Source: Atopsyche davidsoni
Taxonomy: Eukaryota > Arthropoda > Insecta > Trichoptera > Hydrobiosidae
Length of the DNA: 64,000 nt
Assembly: GCA_022113835.1 (NCBI GenBank)
Contig: JAILWY010000026.1
Coordinates: 14,473,001-14,537,000 of the forward strand
Reading direction: 5' to 3'
Shown here piece after piece: positions 35,564-46,775 of the stretch (position 1 is its first letter; each line of letters begins with the position of its first letter). The notes under the pieces were generated by a model. That model made no database searches and was not told the DNA's origin. It was given only the letters and a program-made list of their open reading frames with translations. Position numbers and translations under genes: made by a program.

Positions 35564-38500
35564 CTGAAACCACCACATGCCCTTGTTAGTCGTGATGAGG
35601 CCACTGCATGCAAACTCTACAACTTCATTATCTGTGTTAATTCAAATTAAAACCAATTATGTTTAGCCACCGTAGATCATGTAATCTTTCACCCAAGGCT
35701 TAGACAAGGTAACAAGTTACAAAATTATTTTTTTAACAATTCCTTCAGTGCATATAGTTGTATCTGAATTTTTTAACATTCTGTGTTATTAGAATGATTT
35801 CTTATTTATTGAAACTAATAAATACTTTTTATAAAATATTACTTGAGATGAAAATTAACCATATTATATAAATACTTTAAATGATGCAAGGTAGGTCATT
35901 ATTGCCAAACAAAGAAAATACACTTGACATCGAAACAGAATGTATCAGTTATTCAATATTTATTAATAGCATTTCTCATTAATATTATTAATAACAAAAT
36001 TTTAAAAATAGCAAATTAATAAAAAATATTTTGGAAATACAATGCAAGACACATTTTTATACACTGAAGATATCGAATCGTAGGTTGGATTAATGTAAAA
36101 TAAAAACACTATTGACTAACTAATCAATGAAAGATTTTATGCACTGCGGTAGTTTGCTGAAGAGTAACTGAATTTTAAAAAATCACTCAAATGCCATATT
36201 GTAACTCTTCTGTTTAATGCTCATCGTATTGATCTTCATATTGATAGCAGGACGCTACTGTGTTAAGCACTGCTACTAAAAACCAAGTCATTGATATGAT
36301 CTTCGAATTCAAATTTATTTAATTTATTCATCAAATATTGTATTTGGGAATTTTAGCAACAATATATTTGAGTTTAAAAGAGTTAAATACATGTTAGTCA
36401 ATATTAATGAAGTATTTGTTTAAATATAAACAGTTCACATAACATTAATCGGGTAATATGAATATAATATTTTAAGTACTTGCATGCACAACATAACTAA
36501 GATAAGTACACTATTTTCTGTAACTCTGGTCACTAAATATTACTTCTGAAAAAGAATATTGTTAGGAATCACAATCTACAGGCAAATAATTGTAGAGTTA
36601 TTCAAAAACCTATCACCATGAGGTAGGCAAGTTTTGGTAGCCCTTGTTAATAAATATATGTTCTTGGTTAAGCTGCATTAACGTTTCAATGATTTTCTAA
36701 CATTTCGACTTCCTCACTAGAGCCATTTTCAAGAAATGAATTGTCAATTGCGTGTTGGCTCGGTGGGATTCATACGCACACCAAAATCAGAAGATCCAAC
36801 ATTTTGGGTCTAGTCAGGGTAGCGATTGAGATATACAAGCTCACTGATAACCCAACTCTACATGCGCTCGTGAGGTGGACACTCTTTTAGGTATTATATC
36901 CATTTCAGAGTGATGAATCAAGCCAGGTTGATTTTTTACCATGACAATTCATTTCTTAAAAATGGCTTTAGTGGAGAGTTGAAATTTCGAAAGACAGTTT
37001 TGTAAATTAGTGTAAGTTCACAATAATCACTGCAGTCAACAGTGGCAACAATACACACAAAAACCATCTTTCCATGCGCATATACCAACTAAAAAACAAT
37101 CATAGCTATTTAATATTATGTTTCAATTGTTTTGGAAACTACAAATGTTTTTGAAGTTAGTAATACTGCACAAATATTTATTTATAAACATTCAATAAGT
37201 GCAATTATTATACATTCAATAAAATTAGTAAATCATGCAATAAAAAGAACATATACATAAACAGTAAAAATGCACAATCTAATGCTGTTTAATGAGATGA
37301 TGATGCATAGAAAGTAAATAAAAACAAATTATTTTGAAAATATATTTTATTTTTTACGAATAATAATTATAATATGAAATATATTATAACATTTACTATA
37401 ACTTAAAAGTTAAAAAAAACATGTATAAAAAATTGAGTATGTACTGTAATTTTCTCTATATTCATAATTGAATATGGCATAAAATTCCTCATATAAATTA
37501 AGTTAATTTGAATACATTAAGTTCAAAAACAGTGTCTGTTGAATGCGACAATAAATACTGAAAGGTATGGATTGTTGTCTTTACTTTTGAACTGAAGTTT
37601 AATTTGGGTAATTATTGAGAAAAAAAATAATTTTAATCTTTTGAAGTACGAGTTACTCAATTAGCTACACTAAAAACATGAGATGATTGTACAGAAAAAT
37701 ACATTAAGCAAACATTTATATTGTTATTTACCTTTTACAAGACATTCAACTGACAAGTCACACTCAAAAATACACAGAGTTAATTTCATCAACAATAATG
37801 ATACGAGACAAATAACTGCCATTTATACTTACAATTAAAAATTATAATTAGCAATATGTTGAGGGAAAAAAAATCCTTCATATTAATTACACATGCAGAC
37901 CGATGCTATTATCTTTTACCATTATTTTTGTGGAAAGAAACATGAAACCAATACAAAACAGTGTATTTTTTTATATCATCACACACAGGTACATACATTT
38001 AAATAAGCAAACATATACTCATGCAACCTGCCACACATTTTGAAGTCTCATCAATTTTAAATCATTACCTTTCAACAATTATACCCAGATCACTAATTAC
38101 ACAAATGTTATACCAAATTATTCCTTGTACGGTGGAAAAATACGGATGAGTCCTCTATCTCGCTTTCATTCGTATCCTCAGACGCTCTTACATTTCCTGG
38201 GATTATCGAGCATCAGAAACGTACAAATCTATCGACAGATTTTGATACTAACGTAAGCTGAACAAGTAAAATCATAACTCACAAGCATTAAGGTCAATAA
38301 TTAAACTATAATATATCCTAGTTTAATACTACACAGATAATTAATTTCACATGTGATATCCGTCCAAAGCACGTCATTTCAGCACCGAGGATGGGCGCTC
38401 GGAGAGTTTGAACTTTCAGTAGAACACGGATGGCGAGACGCTCTACAAGTCAGCAGAAGCCCTAATAAGCACTTGACTGTGCATGGGACTGACTCGGAAC

Positions 38501-40792
38501 TTCTCTCGAGTGAGTATGTAAGTGGCGATAATACCCAGAGCCGCCATTGAAACTCCCAATGCGTTGATCACAATAGATTCTCCGTTATTTGCATTTAAGT
38601 CTTGATAAGAAACGCTGTGAAATGAACAATTTACATGCCATAAATCATATGAAATAAAAAAAGCTTGCAACATTACATGAAAGAACATTCGCTATTTGCT
38701 CAATGCGTTTGTTGATTTAACTTATTTAATAAAATTGTATGATACAACTTATTAAACTATATTGCTTATTAAGCATAAAACCACATTTAAAAAAATATCT
38801 TGAAATTTATGCCTCAACAACCTTCAACAACATATGGATATTAGTAATTAAAATATTAAATTACAAATAAATACCCTTGGTTGCCCCAATGCAATGTTAG
38901 TGTTGTGGGTTTAAATAACTTAGTGTAGATTTTCTTTGCAATCTTGGATTTTTCTAATAAATATAAAGGATTGTATTTGCATGTCAACTTAGGAATATTT
39001 TTATTAATTGTGATTTTTGTTATGATCAAGCAAACAAACATTGATCATTATTAGATACGGTATATGAAATAAAAATGCTAGACACAAAATAATAATTTAT
39101 CAAATTTGCATTATAATGTAGCTATAAAACCTATTCATGCGTAATCATGATCCAATGCAGTCCAATAGTGAATGAAGGCAGTTGCAATGTACCTGGCATA
39201 TGAATTATATGCCACAATACTCTTGTTGTATATCAAACAACTGTAAGAATCAAAAACCTAACCATGCTTTTTATAAAAATGATAACTTAAGAAAAGCAGA
39301 CATCATGCTAGGTAACTATATAATGTTTGAATCTAAATAATGTTTGTTAAAGACTTCATGAATAGTGTAGTGTACTTTATAAAAAAATTGCTGCCACTGC
39401 GATATAGCAGATGCTAGTGATGATCAGCACAATATTCTCAAGATCATCTTTAGCAGTTTGGAATTTTAGTTTAACTATTTAGTTGATTTAATCTACAATA
39501 AAATGTGAGCACACGGGACCTCACAGTGTTAACACATGGGACAATAAACTATTATGCAATGTTATTTGAAAATATGTTACTTACCAAGGTGCCTGTTGAG
39601 AAATTATGTTTATTAGGAGAAATAAAGAACCTACGGGTGAGCGTAGTGATAACATACTTGAGTTCAAAGATGGCCTTCTCAGTAAGTCCCGTGAGACAGG
39701 TGGCGATAGCGAGCATGAGCGTGATGATACCAAAGGCGGCGTGGATGGGAACAAGCGAAGCGCGGAACTCAGCCGTCGCACTGTCGCAGCACAGCAGCAC
39801 CAGGAAACTGAAGAATCCGACCACAAACTACCAAACAAAATCGCACATTTTAATATTTCTCATATTATTAAACTTTAAGAGTTACTATTCACACTTTATG
39901 TTCAATATTTCTACTTCTCCGTTTATATTTTTTTAAAGCTACCGATTTTGCTGACAGACTAGAAGTGATAATTTAATTTTAGAATTTATTCTGTCTATTT
40001 GTATTATAAAGAAATAATACTAAGTAATTTTAGATCAAAAATATTAAATATGTTGTATATGACAATGCCTTATTTTTATTTTGTTTAATTATGCAGTATT
40101 GTTGCAGTTGTGCAGTAAACAATAAAATCTTACCTGAAGAGCAAACAGTCCCATGGTGATGAATCCCAGCCAGCTGTGCAGGGAGTAAAAATTGGGAATG
40201 GGCTCCGGCTTGTTGAGGTTGTGGTAGTCGAACACAGCCAGGAAGCCAACCACCACGCAGGGGATAGCCAGGGCATGGAAAATCGTGTGGAATAGCTTCA
40301 CGTAGAGGCGGCGGCAGCAGCGACAGATGCGGTATAGCAGCATAGCTGAAAATTATGTTTGATAATAGTTGAAATATTTGAAAATTATGTTTGAAATAAC
40401 TTGAACAAAAGTAGAAGAACAAAACCAGTAAAAATAAAAGAAATAATTTAGTAAGGTCTGTCATTTATTGATTAAAGTATAACCATAAATATATTTTATT
40501 TACCCGTGAGTACATCGGTACAGCGTATTATAATTTATTGCAATAAAGTATTGTTCTTGTTGAGGGACAAGGCATATGATTGGTGAAGATCCATTTTTTA
40601 TAATGATAAAGGTATCTTTGTATTCTTTCTTCACTTTGAGTTTATTATATTTTTTGCATGACTAGTTCTGACCAACAGACTTGGTCATCATCAGATGTAT
40701 AACAAAACTCAAATAAAGTATTGTTCTTTAAATACTGCAATTGTTTTTTATAAAGGAAATCTATATTAATAAATAAATAGTCAAAAAAAGGG

Positions 40793-40835
<43 letters not shown>

Positions 40836-41778
40836 CTAATCAATATATATATATATATATATTGATTAGCCCGAGCATATTGGTTCATATGTAGAATATG
40901 ATTATTAAAAATTCTCACTAAATTGCAGTGGCTCGTTAGCATAGTTGGATAAATGCACCGGCCATGAAAGCTTGGGGATGTGGGTTCGAATCCCACACAA
41001 GTCACGATGATATTTTCTGAGAGTTTTCTTTAATCGTTTTCAATGTGTGAAAAAATGTGCTTAATCACATAAACATACTAATACCTGCATGGGTAAATAA
41101 AAACGCATTCTGATTGACATTAATCTAACTTAATATAATATATATATATATATTTTCAACTATAACTCAATAACAAAAATAAAGAAATCCATGCTACGCT
41201 ACCACCTAAGAAGCCCCACAACCTGCGCCAGGAGAATGGGGATTGGAATTAACTGTATTGTAAGCGTAGCCCTAACAAATATTATAAATAACACAAAAGA
41301 AAATAAAGAATCATGGATATTTTTTTTAGATTTCTATTCATAATTATTATTTAAGTATTAATGAATGATTAAGGCATGTTCATTTATTCAAGAAATGATA
41401 TTGCTCATTCTCATTAGTCGTAGGTATTTCAAAACAACAACAAAAGTCAATGACATAACTTTTTCTATGTAAACAAACAAATGTTTCAAGATAATAAACG
41501 CGGTAAGCTTGCCAATATGATGTAAAACTTTGATGGACTTACAGAATCCGCTGAAGGTGATGAAGCCAGCTACCATCAGCACCGGGTGCAGGTTGAACTG
41601 CAGGGCGGGGTTGTCGTTCCACGCGAAGCCGCCTCTGTAGTAGATGACCCAGAACAGCGTCAGGGCCAGGGAGCCCACCAGCAGCACCGAGGCCAGCGTC
41701 ACCACCAGCGCGTACTCGAACCAGCTGCCGCATCCCCAGTCGCCCTCATCCTCGTACGAGTTGGAGCTCGAGCGGTGC
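35413..41778 (-). CDS. CYB561: cytochrome b561 (ascorbate-dependent transmembrane electron carrier)
   Basis: Six-helix di-heme membrane protein that passes electrons from cytosolic ascorbate across a vesicle or lysosome membrane. Minus-strand exons are 41778-41543, 40345-40134 and 39827-39658, followed by one of two last exons: 38614-38443 or 35563-35413. All junctions are in frame. Hallmarks are YYRGGFAW, LQFNLHPVLMVAGF (His), KLFHTIFHALAI (His), FDYHN, FYSLHSWLGF (His) and SLVPIHAAFG (His). The four heme-ligand histidines of the family are therefore present. The first coding exon with the ATG is not identified; it must lie right of 41778, before HRSSSNSYEDEGDWG. Introns carry a MITE, a tRNA-derived repeat and TA repeats. 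A partial duplicate lies at 25.0-26.2 kb. Confidence 0.92.
36702..36992. mobile_element. MITE with ~45-bp terminal inverted repeats
   Basis: The left arm (TTTCGACTTCC...AAGAAATGAATTGTCA, about 36703-36746) is complementary, with few mismatches, to the right arm (TGACAATTCATTTCTTAA...TTTCGAAA, about 36942-36991). The internal sequence is noncoding. It lies in the CYB561 intron between the two last exons. Confidence 0.7.
38443..38614 (-). CDS. CYB561: CYB561 alternative last exon, proximal
   Basis: The 3' splice site ATTTCACAG precedes a 57-codon reading frame ending in TAG at 38443-38445. It encodes SYQDLNANNGESIVINALGV, a hydrophobic helix ending in ATYILTREKF, and a short tail. The ILTR end of the helix matches vertebrate CYB561 (YILTR) better than the distal exon does. 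It is probably the ancestral last exon. Confidence 0.87.
40797..40867. repeat. TA microsatellite with embedded palindrome
   Basis: A (TA)n run is followed by GCTAATCAATATATAT and, after more TA, the complement ATATATTGATTAGC. This forms a hairpin-capable unit in a CYB561 intron. Confidence 0.8.
40928..41005 (+). repeat. tRNA-like head of a tRNA-derived SINE
   Basis: It has an acceptor-like pair GTGGCTC/AAGTCAC, a D-arm-like TTAGCATAGTTGGATAAATGC and a perfect T-arm TGTGGGTTCGAATCCCACA (RNA polymerase III B-box GGTTCGAATCC). The anticodon stem pairs poorly, so this is unlikely to be a working tRNA. About 120 bases of unrelated sequence follow, as in a SINE body. Confidence 0.6.
41183..41275. 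repeat. interspersed repeat copy
   Basis: Matches 955-1035 (GAAATCCATG, GCTACC, CCCCACAACCTGCGCC) and the junction at 17523-17560. It lies in the first known CYB561 intron. Confidence 0.5.
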
Positions 41779-43570
41779 CTGCAATCGAAAGCGCATCGTC
41801 AGCCATCATCGCGACAGCCCACCATAACCTCTACAAACATTCACATTAAGTACCTCCCCCTAGGCTGCACGTTGACATTTACAATTTTTATTATCATTTA
41901 AAGACGCTCATTGAGACTAAGTGTACCATGAAATTAACTATTTAATTTTTAATTTTAATAAATATTTGCCTGAATGGACGTGCTTGGAATTACACGTATA
42001 TTTATAAATATATTGTCTCAGCACATACGCAATACCAAAAATGACAGAAACGAATTTTGAAAATCGCCCTATTGCGTAAAACATACTTTTATAATTATTT
42101 TTTATGACTATTTAATATATACATCAAAATTATAAATACGGGTGTGAAAAGTCGTTTTTTTTTTTTTACTTTAAGAGTCTGAACTCTTCGTTGGTTTATG
42201 TGCAGAGAGTCTGGTATGGGTTTTTCCCGCTGGTTGCAAGGATGAAGACTTGCTTAAAAATCGTCAAGGTTTCTGAGAATTGTTTCGGGTCAATTGCGTG
42301 ATGCATCAATCGGTCAGAGATTAATTAGACGCTAAACGGGCGACAATTGGAAGAGCCACGCTACTTTGGAAGAACACTTCGATACAACGAATACTAAATA
42401 TAATGTAATCGATACAATGACATATGCACGCTATTGCATTATTTAAAAAAAAATACGTAGCTGCTTTTGTTTGTACGAAGAATCTATCAATAAAATAAAC
42501 AAGCAAAGCGACTAGCATTCCTCGCGACCTGGCAATGGGAAGGCGGAGCTTCCTGTTTGTAAAACGTCTCTCAACAAAAGTGGCGATCAATTATTTTTAT
42601 ATGATTACAGGTGCGATGTTTTACAGTGTTTGCTTTTTGGGAAGGCGACTCGGTAGAGGCAGATGTCAGTAGCAGACGTTCCGTGTTTTGTCAGGCTGCT
42701 TTGCTCTGAAACAGGTTCGTGCTCGGCGAGTCCCGGAGGGGCGAAGCACCTGGGACGAATGCGGACTCCGCGACGCATCATGCAATGCATGTACATTATC
42801 ATCTACAAGTATATCGATTAATGCCTGGCCAATATAGCGATACGTCGTGTATTTTGCGTGATACACATATTTTAAGTTGATCAGAAGGCACACGAGATTT
42901 CACTTATTTCAATGCCGAAGTACAGTCAGTAAAATTATATTTTAATATTAAAGTATCATTGATTTTGAGTTTGTCTTACAAGCGTCAAAATCGTTACAAA
43001 AAAAATAAGAAAGCACATTGAGAGTATTAAATAAAAAATAATACACGTGTGTATAGAATGGCCCCTTTAGATTTTATTCCACGTTACGCTTCAGTTGCTA
43101 GAGAGAAACACTGCCTCTTGACTGCATTAAGAATTCAATTATAACTGAAAATACTTTGATAGCCAAAACTCGGTTATTTATTTAGATATTTTAACTTCAA
43201 ATACCAAATTAAAAATATAAGGTATATGAATGCATTATTCGTCTTTGCGTTGCTTGTAATTTTAGGGTCATTGCGGTTTAACACGCGAGAATTTCAACGT
43301 TGAAAATTAAACAATCTCAATTGTGAACAAACGATAATACATACGAAAATATCAAGGAAATTCATGCGACTATCGCGTAAGGCCAAGCCTTGCAGTGTCG
43401 CAACTGGAGTGCCGAGGTGCCGTGAGATTGAGGTGAGGAAAGATATGCCAAAAAAGAAAACTACGAAGGCTTGCACACGTCGGCTGGCGGCGTGGGCCAG
43501 AAATCTCGTGGGGACCTCGTAGGAGACCTGTCCGCCATGCATCTTAGTAGAAGTATTTAGTAGAAATATA

Positions 43571-43900
43571 CACTAGCTCTCCCCATTCTGTTGCTTGTGC
43601 ATGGCTGGCATTCTGTACCGTGTAAACCGTAAAGGATCGGTAATAGAGTAGTGGCCTTGGAATGATTGTGGAGAGATGTGGTCTGGAAGTACCTTGTCAA
43701 GGTGGGGGGGGGGGGGGAGCTCCTGCTATTGTTTCTGCAGCCTCATATAGAAGGGCTATCAGACCTAAACGCCAGAGCTTTGTAAGGAAAAGATTATATA
43801 ATAATGTTATAGGGCAGCAGCTTTAGAACTTCATAATTTTCCTTAAGAAAATGTGGTCAGGGAGATGGTCGCCAACCTCATCAGATATTTAACACAAATC
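43571..43900. repeat. dispersed repeat, copy 1 of a pair
   Basis: It shares, in order, CCCCATTCTGTTGC, TGTGCATGG, GTAAAGGATCGGTAAT, TGGAATGATT, CCAGAGCTTTGTAAG, AAAGATTATATAATAATG and GGGCAGCAGC with 63031-63365. It contains a run of 14 G at about 43707-43720 that the other copy lacks. Confidence 0.7.
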
Positions 43901-45989
43901 TTCATTAATGTCAAATAATGCATTTAATATTTTAGCTCGTAAATATCGATAAATCTCATTAACGTCATCGAACGGGCATGATAATACCATATATAATATA
44001 AGACATTTCGAATCTTCAACAAATAAGCATCAATGGGTATTGGGGGCATATTTAATCGTGGGACCAATTCTCAAGATGTATAAACATGAATTTATTTACC
44101 GTTGCATCCAAAAAACTGGATAAAATAACCTCAGGTGATAATTAGTACCTAGTATGACTTTACATCTGAAGATAATGGAATCGGACTATTAAAACTAGCC
44201 GTGGGTAGTAAAAAATCCTCGCGGAGAGTGCGCAAAGTCAACAGGTGTTACATTAAATTTATTAAAAGTTGATTAGCACATCCCCGGCTGTGAATGAGTT
44301 TTAACTAAAGTGCTTCAAGATTAATGGGCGAGCTTGAGCCGAGCCTCGACTCGGTTCCAAGTTTTTACCTTAATCACTTCTAATCTCATATAAAATTCAG
44401 ACTCGAGACGTCATACGCGCTCGCTTGCCACAATTTATATCTTAATTACAACCGATTCTGACAAAGAGCTTCAAAAACGCTTTTGCGTAATCACGTAACA
44501 AAGAGTGCTGCGGGTGTTGTTAAGCATTTTCTTGTTTTACTTTCTATTGTTACTGTTTTTATTGTGTTGTTGAGAGCTCAGTGTGTAGGTTTACACGGAA
44601 ATTTATATTTTTGTTTTGCACTGCTTTGAGCATGTTCTACGAAAACATAAAAGATAAAAATGGACGTAGTCAGTGCTCAAAACTCATTCAATCGAGAAGA
44701 GAAAAGTTTATTAACATACTGCATGATTTATGGGAACCAAATGCACACTGCATGGTACTCTCACCCAAAAGCTCGCGGAGTTATTAGGAGATTAAATCAA
44801 AACACAACAAAATATAAGTGAACCAAAATGTAAGTTCGCCTTTCATTCATTGCATATCAAATATGTTATTTTCCACACCAAACAAAGACCTTATACGATG
44901 TCGATTTATTTTATTGTAAACGATTAAAAACTTGAAACAAACAACTTCTTATATTTAACGACAAAATTCTATGTTAATGAGTTCATCTTATGAATATTCA
45001 GATCAAAAGATTAACTGGTAATCTGCCGATAGTTATTTCGTCTGACATTTTTTTTATCGAAACCTGGAAATCCTTAATGAGTATTTATTGGTATGAGAGG
45101 TTTACGGTACGACTATGTTAAGATATGCATATATGATATCAGCAGTGGTGTACCGTGGCATCAGTGGCAGGACAAGTCTGATTGGAGAAGTGTGCAACAA
45201 AAAGCTAATTTATTATGCAAACATAACAAAACGATTTATTTATTTTTTTACTTATCGATTTAAAACACTAGGATTTTTTAGAAATGCAGCAGTGGTATAT
45301 TTAAAGGAGCAACAAGTAATCTAAACGGTATTCAACCCAATAAGTTAAAAATCAAACCGCATCGATTTGCGTTGATTTTTAGTCATACGAAGCTAAACAA
45401 CTTGTGTCGTCTGTTTACTCAGAGGATATATTTATATATACATTATATATTTCAGAGGACACAGGTTGCATTGTCTGTCACCCTTCTTGGCTAATTCGAT
45501 ATGTCCAGAGTGTTCCTTCAGACCGAGACTGGTTCCTGACCGCGCGACAGGAAGCACGCCCGTCACTCTCGACGTCGGCCAGCCGGAAAGCCTGCACAAG
45601 GGAGACATTTAGATTTGCCTTATTTTATTTAAATAATATATAAACAAGAGAGTGTAAGTATACACTACATTTTAATGAAATAAAAATATAACGTTTCATA
45701 TGTTCATTAGGAAGACTTGTCGACGTTTAGTGCTTAGCGATAAACAAACCAAACAATAAAAATTGGTATTGTTACTGTTGACAATGTTTTTTGAAATCGA
45801 TTGGTTAAAAGTTGAACCATGTTGGTTATTGTTGCCAAAAAAAATAAATCCTACAAAATGGACATTCACAAAGTGACAACAGAGTCCGATAGCGGAGATA
45901 GAGTATGACTTTAATGGCGCGTAATAATCTACACGCAGCACGAGGCCAGAGCTGGTATGACACAGATTGATTCGATTAGATGAGGTTCC

Positions 45990-46150
45990 GATAGATGGGC
46001 AGCGATCGGCACGGAGAGGCTGAAGCCGGACCGGCCTGGGGTCGATGACCCGCCACTGCAGGCCCCATCTCCCGTTAGGGAGTCCATCGGGTGAGGCCTC
46101 GCCACCGCCGGCTGGGCCTCGGAAGGAGCCGCAGCGCGATGACAAACCCA
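45990..46150. other. GC-rich island of unknown origin
   Basis: A short GC-rich tract with an open minus-strand frame (MGLSSRCGSFRGPAGGGEAS), possibly the remains of a non-LTR retrotransposon. No family motif is visible. Confidence 0.25.
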
Positions 46151-46573
46151 ATACTTACAACACCGTTAGAAAAAAATTAAAAAACACCGAGATCGATCTT
46201 CGTATCAAGCAAAATATAGCCAGCCACGACAAATCACAACAAAAAATAATTTGTACCGACACATGCAAAACTACACTGAAATCTAACCGCCAGCAAAATA
46301 ATAGCGACGTGTAATGTGTGCTCGTTTGTATGCTTTAGAAATGGTCGAAAGCAGTCATCCTTAGAGATAATGGCTGCCATTAAGAAATCTCAGTGCAGTG
46401 ATATTACCGTTTCTAGTATAATTAGTATGCAAATGAAACCAAGCGAGTTTCCCATGTTTTTGAGTATCGATATAAAAAGGAGAAGTGCTGGCGGTGGCGG
46501 TGGCTGGCTGCGATCAGTTCAATGCTCCCGGCCGACTGAATGCCCAGAATCGTATAGAGTTGAGACGTCCGCA

Positions 46574-46775
46574 CAGTGGTGGGAATAGTCGATTCGATTG
46601 AGAAATTCACTAGTACACTATCGATTCATTGAATTAATTTTATTTTTAATTAAAAGCAAAGACATCTAATTTCACGATCAAAAGCACTATATTACTTCAT
46701 GCATCAGTTTTAAAAAAAGATTTATTAGAATGAATCGATTATTCGATTAAGCAAGTTCGATGACGCCCATCGCTA
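46574..46775. mobile_element. short MITE-like element with (C/T)AGTGGTGGG ends
   Basis: The left end CAGTGGTGGGAATAGTCGAT and the right end, read on the other strand as TAGCGATGGGCGTCATCGA, are imperfect inverted termini. The interior is rich in TCGATT words. Similar ends occur at 53678-54074 and 56981-58294. Confidence 0.45.

Noticed and set aside
39606..39878. 90-codon + ORF across a CYB561 exon
   Set aside because: Antisense shadow of the CYB561 exon at 39658-39827.
40928..41005. Functional tRNA gene
   Set aside because: The anticodon stem does not pair well and the region continues as a SINE-like body.
43294..43542. 82-codon minus ORF as the missing CYB561 first exon
   Set aside because: It has no acidic or linker sequence joining to HRSSSNSYEDE, and I found no donor in the right phase; the first exon remains unassigned.
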